Assembly (NCBI RefSeq): GCF_964340395.1
Contig: NC_135560.1
Coordinates: forward strand, 21,708,175 to 21,744,174
Reading direction: 5' to 3'
DNA length: 36,000 bases
From: Glandiceps talaboti
Lineage: Eukaryota; Hemichordata; Enteropneusta; Spengelidae
Made by a program: the position numbers and the translations under genes. Shown here one piece after another: positions 12,696 to 22,515 of the stretch (the first letter of the stretch is position 1; each line of letters opens with the position of its first letter). The notes beneath the pieces were generated by a model. That model had not been told where the DNA came from. It ran no database searches and was given only the letters and a program-made list of their open reading frames with translations.

Positions 12696-12894
12696 AATAG
12701 GTTAAGCCGTTTGTTTGCAAACTTGTCATGAACAAACATCCGAACCGCATGAACTATGACATATCTCTTACCAAATGATTTTCGTTTTCGTTTTTAATTT
12801 AAATTCGTCGAGAGAAATTAGCAGCGATGGAATTTTTGAGATGTCAATTTTTTCCCTACACAGTGACACTGATCGAATATTAGAACGCAAATGT

Positions 12895-12997
12895 GCCGTA
12901 CCGAAGAGAACGGTACATGTAATTGTCAGTGCTCGGTACGCCGGTGAAAATGACACTGCAGACGACCGCACGATGTCGCCATCATCGTGCAGTCGTG
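12895..12997. other. Hairpin-rich segment
   Basis: There are two inverted repeats. GTACCG and CGGTAC form a 6-bp perfect stem around AAGAGAA (about 12898-12916), and a further CGGTAC follows near 12934. Downstream, arms 12961-12975 and 12983-12997 pair over 15 bp with two imperfect positions around a 7-base loop; each arm carries the core GCACGATG / CATCGTGC. The segment is more GC-rich than its surroundings. It could be a structured RNA, a regulatory element or a transposon remnant; nothing identifies which. Confidence 0.35.
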
Positions 12998-13865
12998 GTT
13001 ATGAATTTCATACGTTCTCAGAAGCGACAGCTCAGTGGTGAAAAAAGTGAAGAAATGAAAATGAGCATTAAACTAAATGCATAACGTCAGCAGAAGATAA
13101 CTTTAATGGAGCCTAAATGAGAAGAGTGTGAAAATTTGAAAGAAATTTCTATTGGCATAAAATCCAATTATGAATTATAGGGATCCAAGCAGCGAGGGGG
13201 CAAACGCTGATTTCACCCGTGATAATTCTTGATGGAAAATTATTTCTTCATTCGGCCATTTGCAAATATGAAATGACATCGCGAAATGGACGTGATCGTT
13301 ACGGACAGCACTAAAGCTTACTTCTTGTCATACCCCGACGATCATCATATTCGAACAATCATACTCACTTTATCAAATGCGATTTATAAACACAAAAGGG
13401 CAATATGTTGATTTATTTATTCTCGGCTATCATATCTGCGTGTCAGCAGTGTACGAAAAAATAATTTTACAAATATAATTGATTAGTTAGGGTGGTGTCG
13501 ATTTCTTAATTTAGCATCTCTTTCATAATTAATCACAGTTAGCGTTATTTTGATAACGGAAACTAACGGGTGGCAACAAACATAATGCCAATATTATGAT
13601 ATACTGTCATAATATAACGTGGAACAGAAAGATTATGTGAGGGATTTGACTTAATAAAATGTTCTTAGAAAATTTTAATTCTGAACGAAAGTTTATTAAT
13701 AAAGACATATTTATACAGAAAATATGAACTTAAAACAATAGAAAGTAATTATAATTATATTATTTTTAAATATTTTTTGTTGAACAATTTGTTGCAAAAT
13801 GAAGAACCCTCACTAAAGTGCCGAATTTTGTGTTGTGCTAATATTGATTTTGCACCTTAGACTTT

Positions 13866-13913
13866 TTTGGCGGGAACTGAGCCACAGTCTGCGCCTTGAA
13901 CTTTGGCGGGAAA
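13866..13913 (+). promoter_or_regulatory. Tandem pair of E2F-type sites
   Basis: TTTGGCGGGAA at 13866-13876 and TTTGGCGGGAAA at 13902-13913 are both full matches to the E2F/DP consensus. They have the same orientation and lie 36 bp apart start to start. Two such GC-rich 11-mers this close together in AT-rich DNA are unlikely by chance. Paired E2F sites usually mark promoters of cell-cycle or DNA-replication genes, but I see no convincing exon on either side, so the target is unknown. Confidence 0.45.
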
Positions 13914-14680
13914 GACTACCCTAAATGAAAATAAATAGTCTGAAGAAAGGGGATCAATGAAATAAACCACGTATTGTATCCCGTTTGACAGCACTTCTTG
14001 GCTAATTTGATTCATTTACAAACAGTTGTATGGACGTGTACATTTCAAATGAGCCACTGTGTCCCTTTCAGGCAACCCCATTCACTTGGGGAATTATTGT
14101 GAAATGAGCCTAAGTGGAGGCAACACTTCTCCTAAAAGATTGAAATTTCCTACGCATCGACTCTGATCATCCGAAATATATATAAATCTAGTGATTTACC
14201 CGATGCTGTACTCGGATGTTCTCGTCTTGCGTTCGCCGTCATTTGCTGTAACATGTAGCCCGCAAAATCAACCGAAATGTCTTTGTAAATCATATTGAGG
14301 AATAAGAGGCTATTTGTGCGTCAAAACTAAACTATATTACACAGTGACTTTATCTATAGAAATAATGGAATGAAAACAAAATCAGGGACATTAACGACGA
14401 AAGTAGATACACTCAAATTCAACATAATTCGTCTTTAGTTGTCAGCACCACTTACCATTACCCTGGTGAAACACGTGTATTAAACTTACACCTTTGTAAT
14501 AGATGAATATTAAACGTATCATAATCGTCATATAACGAATTGTTAAAACCAACAAATAACTACACACACTTAAACAGATATCTTGCATATTAGCTATTTT
14601 GGTAATCCAAAATCCAAAATGGAAAAAATGTTATATTTAGATATTCAGTTATTTAGATAAAAATATATCTGAATCATACT

Positions 14681-14855
14681 ATGTATGTATGTATGTATGT
14701 ATGTATGTATGTATGTATGTATGTATGTATGTGTGTATGTATGTATGTATGTATGTATGTATGTATGTATGTATGTATGTATGTATGTATGTATGTATGT
14801 ATGTATGTATGTATGTATGTATGTATGTATGTATGTATGTATGTATGTATGTATG

Positions 14856-14888
<33 letters not shown>

Positions 14889-14912
14889 GCCTGCCTGTCT
14901 GTCTGTCTGTAC
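14681..14912. repeat. Compound (ATGT)n-(GTCT)n microsatellite
   Basis: ATGT units run from 14681 to about 14857 with one GTGT interruption near 14731, then switch to GTCT/GCCT units to about 14910. Because the unit length is not a multiple of three and the array lacks stops, several frames stay open in both directions (MYVC and YIHT repeats). These frames are not genes. Confidence 0.98.
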
Positions 14913-15084
14913 GCACGCATGGCAATAACATTACTTTAAGATATTTAAGAAGACTCTGAACTGACTCCAAGTCTAATATTTGCAGCCTTGTATTTATGAA
15001 CAATCAGGTAAGTAAGTCTCGTTTATTGTCTAAATCATTGAATACATTAGGAAGACGTAGACTGTAGATTCGAGTGCACTGAAA

Positions 15085-15397
15085 AATTTATAAAACAATT
15101 TCATCATGGCTTCCTTCTTGAAAAATCAACATGAAACAGCATATGCCAAGTCCTTGTTTGTAACTCAATACATTGCAAAAGACTGACAAGTGTGTAAAAT
15201 GTTCGTTGTATTGTACGTACAATAACAAACTTTTCTACAAATTTGTAAAAATCTTTTTGCAATGTATTGAGTTACAAACACAGACGTGGTCTATGTTGTT
15301 TCACCTTCATTTTTCAATTAGAAAGCCACGATAAAATAGTTTTATAAATTCAAAATTCAAAATATATATCCCATACTCATCCATATAGTCACTTTAA
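15085..15397. mobile_element. Fold-back MITE-like element, copy 1 (left end truncated)
   Basis: The two halves are an imperfect inverted repeat over roughly 130 bp per arm. A 21-bp block, GTAACTCAATACATTGCAAA plus A (15160-15180), recurs exactly as its reverse complement at 15255-15275. The ATCATGGCTTCCTTCTTG region of the left arm matches the complement of the right arm. The centre is a perfect 14-bp palindrome, ATTGTACGTACAAT, at 15210-15223. The right end carries CACTTTAA (TTAA at 15394-15397), as in copy 2; the matching left terminus is missing. There is no coding capacity, so it is non-autonomous. Confidence 0.8.
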
Positions 15398-15665
15398 CAG
15401 CGTCTGCAAATCCAATTGTAGACACTACATCAATACTGGAGATTATAACAATTTGAGACAAATACAAGACACGTGTGAAAATTAAGAATCTTATCTAAAG
15501 CACGAGGTAAAATGATAATAACAAGCTTTTATGCTTTACAAATTTTACGATTCTCTGACATTTGAATTAAACTTCTTGAAAATCTTGCTAAAGTGCGAAA
15601 GAAGATGTAGATTGCAACTGCTTGATGTACTCATTAACTATCCATAACAAGAAACTGTCACGGAC

Positions 15666-16000
15666 TTAAAGTGGCCATATGAATGAGGATTTGATATCTA
15701 TTTATTTTTTAAATTATAAAACAAAATAATCATGGCTTCCTACTTGAAAAATCAATGTGAAACAACATATGGTAAGTCACTAAATTGCAAAATCATAATA
15801 AATGTGTAAACTCTTTGTTATTGTATGTACAGTAACAAACTTTAAAAAAAAAAATCTTTTTGCAATGTATTGAGTTACTAACCCAGACTTAGTCAATGTT
15901 GTTTGATATTAATTTCTCGAGTAGGAAGCCATGATGAAATTGTTTTATAAATTGAACATCCGAAATAAATACCAAATTCTCATTCATACCACCACTTTAA
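15666..16000. mobile_element. Fold-back MITE-like element, copy 2 (complete, TTAA-flanked)
   Basis: This 335-bp element runs from TTAA (15666-15669) to TTAA (15997-16000). Its ends are inverted: AGTGGCCATATGAATGAG on the left against the complement of CTCATTCATACCACCACT on the right. Arms and centre match copy 1 in the same orientation: ATCATGGCTTCCTACTTG, GCAATGTATTGAGTTAC, and a degraded centre TTGTATGTACAGTAA. TTAA flanks suggest piggyBac-type mobilisation with TTAA target duplication, though TTAA could instead be part of the terminus. It has no open frame of interest. Confidence 0.82.
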
Positions 16001-16177
16001 TAACAACTTTTCAAAAAAATTAAAATGATTAAATTCTGGTTCATTCAGATAATAGTTTCAGATAATGAATTTCCAACTTTACCTGTTTCAGATCTTGATT
16101 AGCTAAAACTTACTATTTGATAAATTGTAAAGAATTTCATTAAACATTTGTATTTATGTTGTTTGATAAACGTATGA

Positions 16178-16690
<513 letters not shown>

Positions 16691-17290
16691 CATATGAATG
16701 TCTATAGATAAAAAAGAAAGTCTTAAAGAATAATACGGGAGAGGAATATGAACTAAAACATTTTTTATTCTAAAAAGGAACTCCTATGTAGTGGAAAAGG
16801 GCAAACCAAGGAAATAAGTAAAGAACGACAAGTTTTAGGATATCACTTAGTTTGCAAAGGACATTCCTGCTAAATTGGATTGATAGACGTTTATAAGTTA
16901 GAACGATAGACATCACAATTACTCTGCTGGTACAGTTATAAATAACCGTATTTTTTATTAAATCCAAACTTCATTTGCCTCTGCTCAGAGAGGGGGTCTT
17001 CCGCTCACAACTCGCTGCCGATATTAACTCACAACAATAGCTGATTTGGAAACCTTTGCTGAAGCTTTATCGTACCAGCGGGAAGCAAATCGTTTTTCTC
17101 CTCCGAGCTGTAGCTTTGTTAGGCGTATGCAATCACTTTCTTTTGTAGGCCAAACACACTAATATAGCCACGGCAAATGACCACCCTCCATCGACAAGCC
17201 GAGTTAATATCGAAATTTACAAGGCTGGGTTTTCGGAGACGTTTTTTGCATTTGAAATCAGGAAAGCGAAAGAAGGTGCCACACCACCGC
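16691..17290. other. Gene-free stretch
   Basis: AT-rich DNA becoming more GC-rich from about 17000 toward the X-box at 17.30 kb. No gene is supported. Confidence 0.4.
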
Positions 17291-17297
17291 CTTCCGG

Positions 17298-17311
17298 GTT
17301 GCCACGGCAAC
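17298..17311. promoter_or_regulatory. Perfect RFX X-box
   Basis: GTTGCCACGGCAAC consists of two exact inverted half-sites (GTTGCC and GGCAAC) with a 2-bp spacer, the full RFX consensus. A half-site-like GCCACGGCAAA lies about 130 bp upstream (near 17167). RFX sites of this quality commonly sit within a few hundred bases upstream of the ATG of ciliary genes; here an ATG with good context follows at 17403. Confidence 0.55.
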
Positions 17312-17402
17312 AAACAAGCTTTCCGACGGACCACAGATCGTTTTTTAATTTCCACTTTCCATTGATCAATTTTGTGTGCTTTTAAGACTTTTCTTCAGTG
17401 TG

Positions 17403-17465
17403 ATGGCTGAAAAAGAGAGACGTCGTGAGCGAAAGGTTTCTGTGCGTGTTCGGAAGTTCTTCTAA
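17403..17465 (+). CDS. Candidate short first exon downstream of the X-box (unrecognised)
   Basis: The ATG at 17403 is the first after the X-box and has a purine at -3 and G at +4. The frame reads MAEKERRRERKVSVRVRKFF, then a stop, giving 20 codons. As a stand-alone peptide it is unremarkable. As a first exon it could splice at GTC|GTGAGC (after about 17424), giving a short basic/acidic N-terminus. I recognise no downstream exon in the window, so the product cannot be named. The only support is the promoter-like position behind a perfect X-box and the start context. It may equally be chance. Confidence 0.15.
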   Translation: MAEKERRRERKVSVRVRKFF

Positions 17466-18138
17466 TGCTGTTTGCCAGCTTAAACATAGAGCACAAACCC
17501 ACTAGACTGACATAAAATGTATCTTTTAATCAATTGATCAGGATGCTATTTTCCTCAACCGTTTGAACCTCTCATTAGCTTCTTAGAAGTCATATAATTT
17601 CCAAGCCATGCATGCTCGTGACTTCCTGAAAGGTACAAGCAAAACAACTTAAGGTTCAGGCGATTTAGCGCGAGAGGCATTTCGAAGAAGAACCGAGAGT
17701 AATTTAAAAATTAAGAATCACAAAGCCATGGTACATTAGTTGAATCACTTAAAAGCTAGCCCTTTCCTGTTAACAAGTGGCGAGTGGTATGACAGGAGAC
17801 GGTAAGGGACAATTACACAATCAAATGGTAATATGAACTTCGACTTTGACAAGATTTTACCTTATTTCCCTCTGTCAGCGTTAAAGGTGACACATAAACA
17901 CAAGGCAAAGAGAGTGCAAAGTAACTTTTTTTGAAGAGTCACCAGCCTTCTTATAAAATGACAGCTTTGTTCGACAATCACAGTGACTTTTTGACCTCGC
18001 ATGCCATACGTCAACCTTGCCTAGTGTATGCAACACACGTAACTTGAATGAACGAAGTGACTTTTTTTTCCAATAAATGAACGGAAACTACACAGCAAAA
18101 TGTCCATAGCTACCTCGTCAATTGGAAACTAAACTCTT

Positions 18139-18485
18139 CTATCCTGCTACGCCATTGTGTAAAATTCGCCAAGCATTGGTGACGATTTCAATACCCAATA
18201 ATTTTTGATGCAAAGTTGATGTTTGACAGTCATAGCTTAACGCTTCCCTAACTGTTGCGCGTCGACTTTTTACCCATTGTCCATTTCGTTGCAACCGCTG
18301 ACATCTAATTCCAGTCTCCACGGCGGCATGTTCATTTCTACAGTAAACGTGAGATGGACATGCCAAGAATCCTGACTTTGAGTAAGCGTACATAAACGCG
18401 CGAACTCCGTCATTAGTCCGTTTCTACGACAACCTTCAGTTATTACGACTTTTAAAGAATTACGCCAACCCTTTGTCGTCATCAT
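18139..18485 (-). pseudogene. Possible frameshifted coding relic (unidentified)
   Basis: Two overlapping minus-strand open frames in different phases (18485-18270 and 18393-18139) cover this segment. The second contains CPSHVYCRNEHAAVETGIRC followed by QRLQRNGQW, a spacing of Cys and aromatic residues that looks more protein-like than the surroundings. The first lies just upstream, as expected after a small indel. I cannot assign a family with confidence. There is no start context or splice structure to support a working gene, so a decayed transposon-borne or duplicated exon is the most I would suggest. Confidence 0.18.
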
Positions 18486-20246
18486 GCGTCAGTCGGTACA
18501 CAATCCAAAGTTTATTCCCTTCCAAGTCTCAATCTGTTCGTTGGTTGACGTAATTCAGGTGTCGACTACAATCCTGAAAAAAACTCACTTCAAAGCGGGA
18601 AGCCAAGTCTGGAAATGAAAACCCGAGAAATGTGTCATTTCTCATTCACATTTGCTGAAACTGTCTCCTAAAAATACCAGGGAAGCAAATAATTTATAAC
18701 ATCTACGTCTGAGTAACATTGTATGAATGCGGGTAAAAACAAAACACGTTGCAATTATACCCCATTCATTTTGACTGTATATTTAAGATAAAAAGTAAAG
18801 AATATAATTTCCGTTATTGATGAAAAAAGACGAAGACTATAAAAGTTATTATTAGCTATTATTTAATATCCAAGTCGTTACTTTGACTAACACTAGCGTA
18901 AGGTCAGTTCTGCTACCCTGATCACTGAAAGTAGTGCTTCAACAGAAAGTAGACCCTTTTGCAAAATATAGCCTGTTTTAGTTCACAAATGTCCATATTA
19001 TTTTGGTTGTCCTGGAGTTCAACCATTCTCTTTGTTACTCGTGGCAATTAAGGCCTTTATTGTATTATTAATGGGAATGGCGACTCAAAAGGAATTACAT
19101 TTTATGGAAAGGTGGAAAGAGGTTTTCACTTCAGTAAGTCATAAATGTGTTATGAATTTATCTTTACAACTGAAGCATAAACATACACGACGCCCAATAA
19201 AATGTAGATTCGATGGTAGAAAACTTTTCTTTCTTTTTAATGAGAGCTGTAAAAACTTGAAAGTTTAAGGGTTATTTCCCCCCAAATGTTTGAATTTATT
19301 TAAACTTCGTGATTTAGCCAGCGGCTACATCGTTTTTTTGCGCCGCCGTCCGCACAAAAGAGTCAACTTTCGGTAGATTAAAAGCACTGTTGAAAATTGA
19401 ACCAGTCAAAAGGATAATGCAAGCCGAGACAATACACCGGGATGCCGTATCGCTCTATGTGGCCCCTTCTCGTAGCTTTCATTTTCAATAGTTCCAATAA
19501 AATTATAATTTAACGCCCGGAATGAAGTCTACAAATGAATTAAAGGTAGGCTCGCCAACCATCAACAACACACGCCTTTGTTTCCAAACACAAATTGCTA
19601 TAACACAGTTGCTATTTTTTCCGATGAGAAGGAAAATGGCAAAAGGTCGGCCATCTGAATAACCCGTGCTCACTACACGATCTGAAATACCTATTGTCGG
19701 TTGCGAGACTGTCGCTTATTTTTATAAAGATAAACGGACTTATTTAAAATGATTATTATTCCCGACGTCGGGTTTATATTTGAGAGTTGTAACAGCATTG
19801 ATATACTAAATATAATAAAACAGTTCATTTTGCCTCTATTGGTCTAATAAGCGACTAATATAATTGGGCATGACACAAATAACGTAGAGACAACTAGCCT
19901 AGTTAGTATCAAATTTACGACTAACCGGGTCATCAATGAACGGACAATCACTATCGTAACCAACGTACATGCATTCGGCTAGCTTGGAGCAGAGCCTATA
20001 CACAATCATATTAGACCTAATATTGGAATATATAGTTAAATAAACCATCAGATTGAGTAACAAGATTATGTTCAATATGCCCGGAGTACACGCATTTATA
20101 ACAATTGGCAAACTCGATCTCTCACATTTGCTGTGAGATAGGAGCATAGGCGAAAGGGAAAGTTAGTAGCGGTTTATCACCACAACAGAAATACTACAAG
20201 CATGGATAGAAAAGAAGAAATGGGATATAACTGTTCGAGGAAGTCT
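18486..20246. other. Gene-free stretch
   Basis: No recognisable gene, element or strong motif. Open frames are short (under 85 codons) and motif-free. Confidence 0.45.
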
Positions 20247-20272
20247 CAAAATGGCGGCTAAGTTTTGGCGGG
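20247..20272 (+). promoter_or_regulatory. YY1-like plus E2F-like promoter motif pair
   Basis: CAAAATGGCGGC (20247-20258) matches the YY1 consensus that often overlaps transcription or translation starts. TTTTGGCGGG (20263-20272) is an E2F-like core 5 bp further on. The embedded ATG begins MAAKFWRADERM, then a stop, with A at -3 and G at +4. Together this resembles the start region of a broadly expressed gene, but no downstream exon is recognised. Confidence 0.35.
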
Positions 20273-20730
20273 CAGATGAAAGAATGTGATCTTGCATGCA
20301 GAAACTCCACTTCTTCGAAGGAGATCGTCCTTATTGGACCATACATTCGACAGGCCATAATTGTCAACAAATTGCACGTCCAACCAGGCAGAACGCGAGA
20401 CTTGCAGTACGCTTGAATTTATTTTCGAGATATTAATTTTACTGTAACACGATAGCTCTTTTTTTCGAGTTCAATTTTTAACCAGAAGTTAGCTTTGAAT
20501 GTATACGAGCCATAAGAGAATTGCCAACCAGCCATGCTCTTCAACCATGAAGTTGGTAATATCATGGAGAAATTGGAAAAGGTAAGGTTCGCGCTCCGCT
20601 TGTTTCGAGAGACTTGTTGAGAGAACGTAATATTAAGTTTTGATTGGGCTCGTACATATTCATTGAAAACTTGCGTTCGTTTCAGCATCGTATAACATTT
20701 CAAGACAATGGCGTTTACTTGTGTGCCGTG

Positions 20731-20739
20731 TATATAAAG
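20731..20739 (+). promoter_or_regulatory. TATA-box-like motif
   Basis: TATATAAAG, an exact strong TATA form, followed by AT-rich DNA with no recognisable exon. The same 9-mer recurs 327 bp downstream. Confidence 0.2.
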
Positions 20740-21020
20740 TAAACCGCTCTAAGCACGGTATGATTATTGTGGTGTCGTCTGACCACTTCAAATTTAGTGA
20801 AATATACACCACAAAATCGTAAAACTGTACATTTTAAAACAGTATTTACATATGCTTATTTATTTGAACTGGTACGATATCATGTTGAAAGCAATGAAGT
20901 ATATATGACACACTGCCATGTCAATTTCATCGAGAGAAAAATGAATATTGTAAAATAAAACGAGTCTGGGGGATCAGAATGAAAAATAAACAAGGTAGCC
21001 AGGGGCGACATTTTTGTATA

Positions 21021-21110
21021 GTCCAATGATGGAAGGGAAGAGTTGGTTAAAGCTGTCTATATAAAGTGACGCATTTCCCCTGGGGTGGTGAATTCGGGAA
21101 TCAGTCAGCG
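21021..21110 (+). promoter_or_regulatory. Candidate core promoter (CCAAT, TATA, Inr-like)
   Basis: CCAAT at about 21023, TATATAAAG at 21058-21066 and an initiator-like TCAGTC at 21101-21106 occur in order on the plus strand. The TATA-to-Inr distance (about 45 bp) is longer than the usual 30 or so, which weakens the call. A short ATG and GTAAGA donor-like stretch (around 21348-21357) follows, but no protein can be read from it. Confidence 0.25.
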
Positions 21111-21512
21111 ACGTCAAACTCGTTCATTTCACGAACCCATATCGTTCATCCTGCCGGTGGCTTCTGTTCAATTTCTCTCCAACGCATTTATTTTCCTGTA
21201 ACTGGCATATCTGTTGCCTAAGGGGGCCAAGTTGTATCGTCTGCATCATCACAGAAGGCACACTGCATACCCGTCAACGAGCTGGTATCAGTTTCCAGAA
21301 AAACAACAATAATCTGTTGAAAATTTCACCGGAAAGTATCCTGAAAGATGACTGTAAGATTAAAATTAGATTAAAACAAGGGTGTGTCGTTGATGAGCTC
21401 TAAATTTATACCTGATACTAAATGTAAACTGTCCGAATAAATTCAGTGCACGCAGAATTGTGTATTTGTAAATTTATCCCAACCCATGCACGGAAATTCA
21501 TGGATTGTCTGA

Positions 21513-21605
<93 letters not shown>
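21513..21605. repeat. C8 run plus (CT)n microsatellite
   Basis: Eight C residues followed by about 42 perfect CT units. The spurious minus-strand Arg-Glu repeat frame is an artefact of this array. Confidence 0.97.
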
Positions 21606-21609
<4 letters not shown>

Positions 21610-21969
21610 ACCATATATTTAGACTTCATAAATAGGATATAGTTTATTTTATACACAAATATCAAATACTGTATTGTGAAATTGAGAAATAACAATATTT
21701 CTACAACCAGTTTATTGAAATTTCATAATTTAATCGGTGTCAGGTACGCCTGTTGCGAAAGTTGTGGCTAATTATTGTTTAATAATTGTAAATTCGTTTC
21801 AGTTGTAATTGTCGACAACCTGTTGTGGTTGAAAGAATACGTTAATATATTTTTGCGGTATAATTTTGAAAAGAAGCAGAACGTTCGGAGACACACCGCG
21901 TCGCACCGTCTAATGAAATCCACGCGTCTGCTTCCCTGATTATCAAAATGATGAGGCCGAATTAAAAAA

Positions 21970-22251
21970 AATTGTGTGGTTCCGGTTACGCTCAATTTTA
22001 GAATAGGTGGGGTAGGTAGATTTTTATTTTATTTTATTATATTTTTTTTTCATGTGTGACTGTCTAGTTCAGGTTTTCCTGGTCTCTGTGTTGTTTTATA
22101 TTGTAGTTGATGTCAGTTTCCGCATCCACCATTTCTCGTGAGACTTCACAATTTTTGCGATTTTATTAATTTTTTCTCGAATACGTAAAAATAAAAATTA
22201 GGGTCGGCAGTGTAAAGCTAGGTGGGGTCGGGTAACCGGAACCAAACAATT
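21970..22251. mobile_element. Fold-back (MITE-like) element with GGTTCCGGTTAC termini
   Basis: The left terminus AATTGTGTGGTTCCGGTTAC (21970-21989) matches the reverse complement of the right terminus (22232-22251) at 19 of 20 positions. Just inside each end is an AGGTGGGGT motif, in direct orientation. The 282-bp interior is AT-rich and has no coding frame. Long terminal inverted repeats without coding capacity fit a non-autonomous DNA element. No target-site duplication is obvious. Confidence 0.7.
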
Positions 22252-22493
22252 ATTATTTTTTAATCCAGAGAGCCAAAGTGGACAGCGGCATCATCTGTTA
22301 GCCTACCGAGTTTACGAGGTTTAACACTTCGTCTTGTTTTTTAAGCTAACATTCACCAATTCTAAAACATAAACAAAACATACGAGTTGGAAAATGTTGC
22401 ACAAAATCAATGGCTTTTACTGTAAGATCGGATGACTTATCCTCGTCGTTCACATAATTAGTTTGATTAGAATAGCTTTCTTCACCCGAAGTT

Positions 22494-22515
22494 GGGGGGG
22501 GGGGGAGGGGGGGGG
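22494..22515. repeat. Poly-G run
   Basis: 22 bases, all G except one A. Potentially quadruplex-forming and prone to assembly error. Confidence 0.9.

Larger units (their letters stand above)
12522..14680. other. Gene-free stretch between (AT)n and (ATGT)n arrays
   Basis: No supported gene. It contains the hairpin segment at 12.9-13.0 kb, an AT-rich perfect 9-bp inverted repeat (ATATTATGA at 13591-13599 and its complement at 13607-13615) and the E2F-type pair at 13.87-13.91 kb. The rest is AT-rich and featureless to me. Confidence 0.5.

Noticed and set aside
13591-13615. Perfect 9-bp AT-rich inverted repeat (ATATTATGA / TCATAATAT).
   Set aside because: Several AT-only hairpins of this size are expected by chance in 36 kb of AT-rich DNA.
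14645-15003. Several MYVC / YIHT repeat frames on both strands.
   Set aside because: Artefacts of the (ATGT)n-(GTCT)n array.
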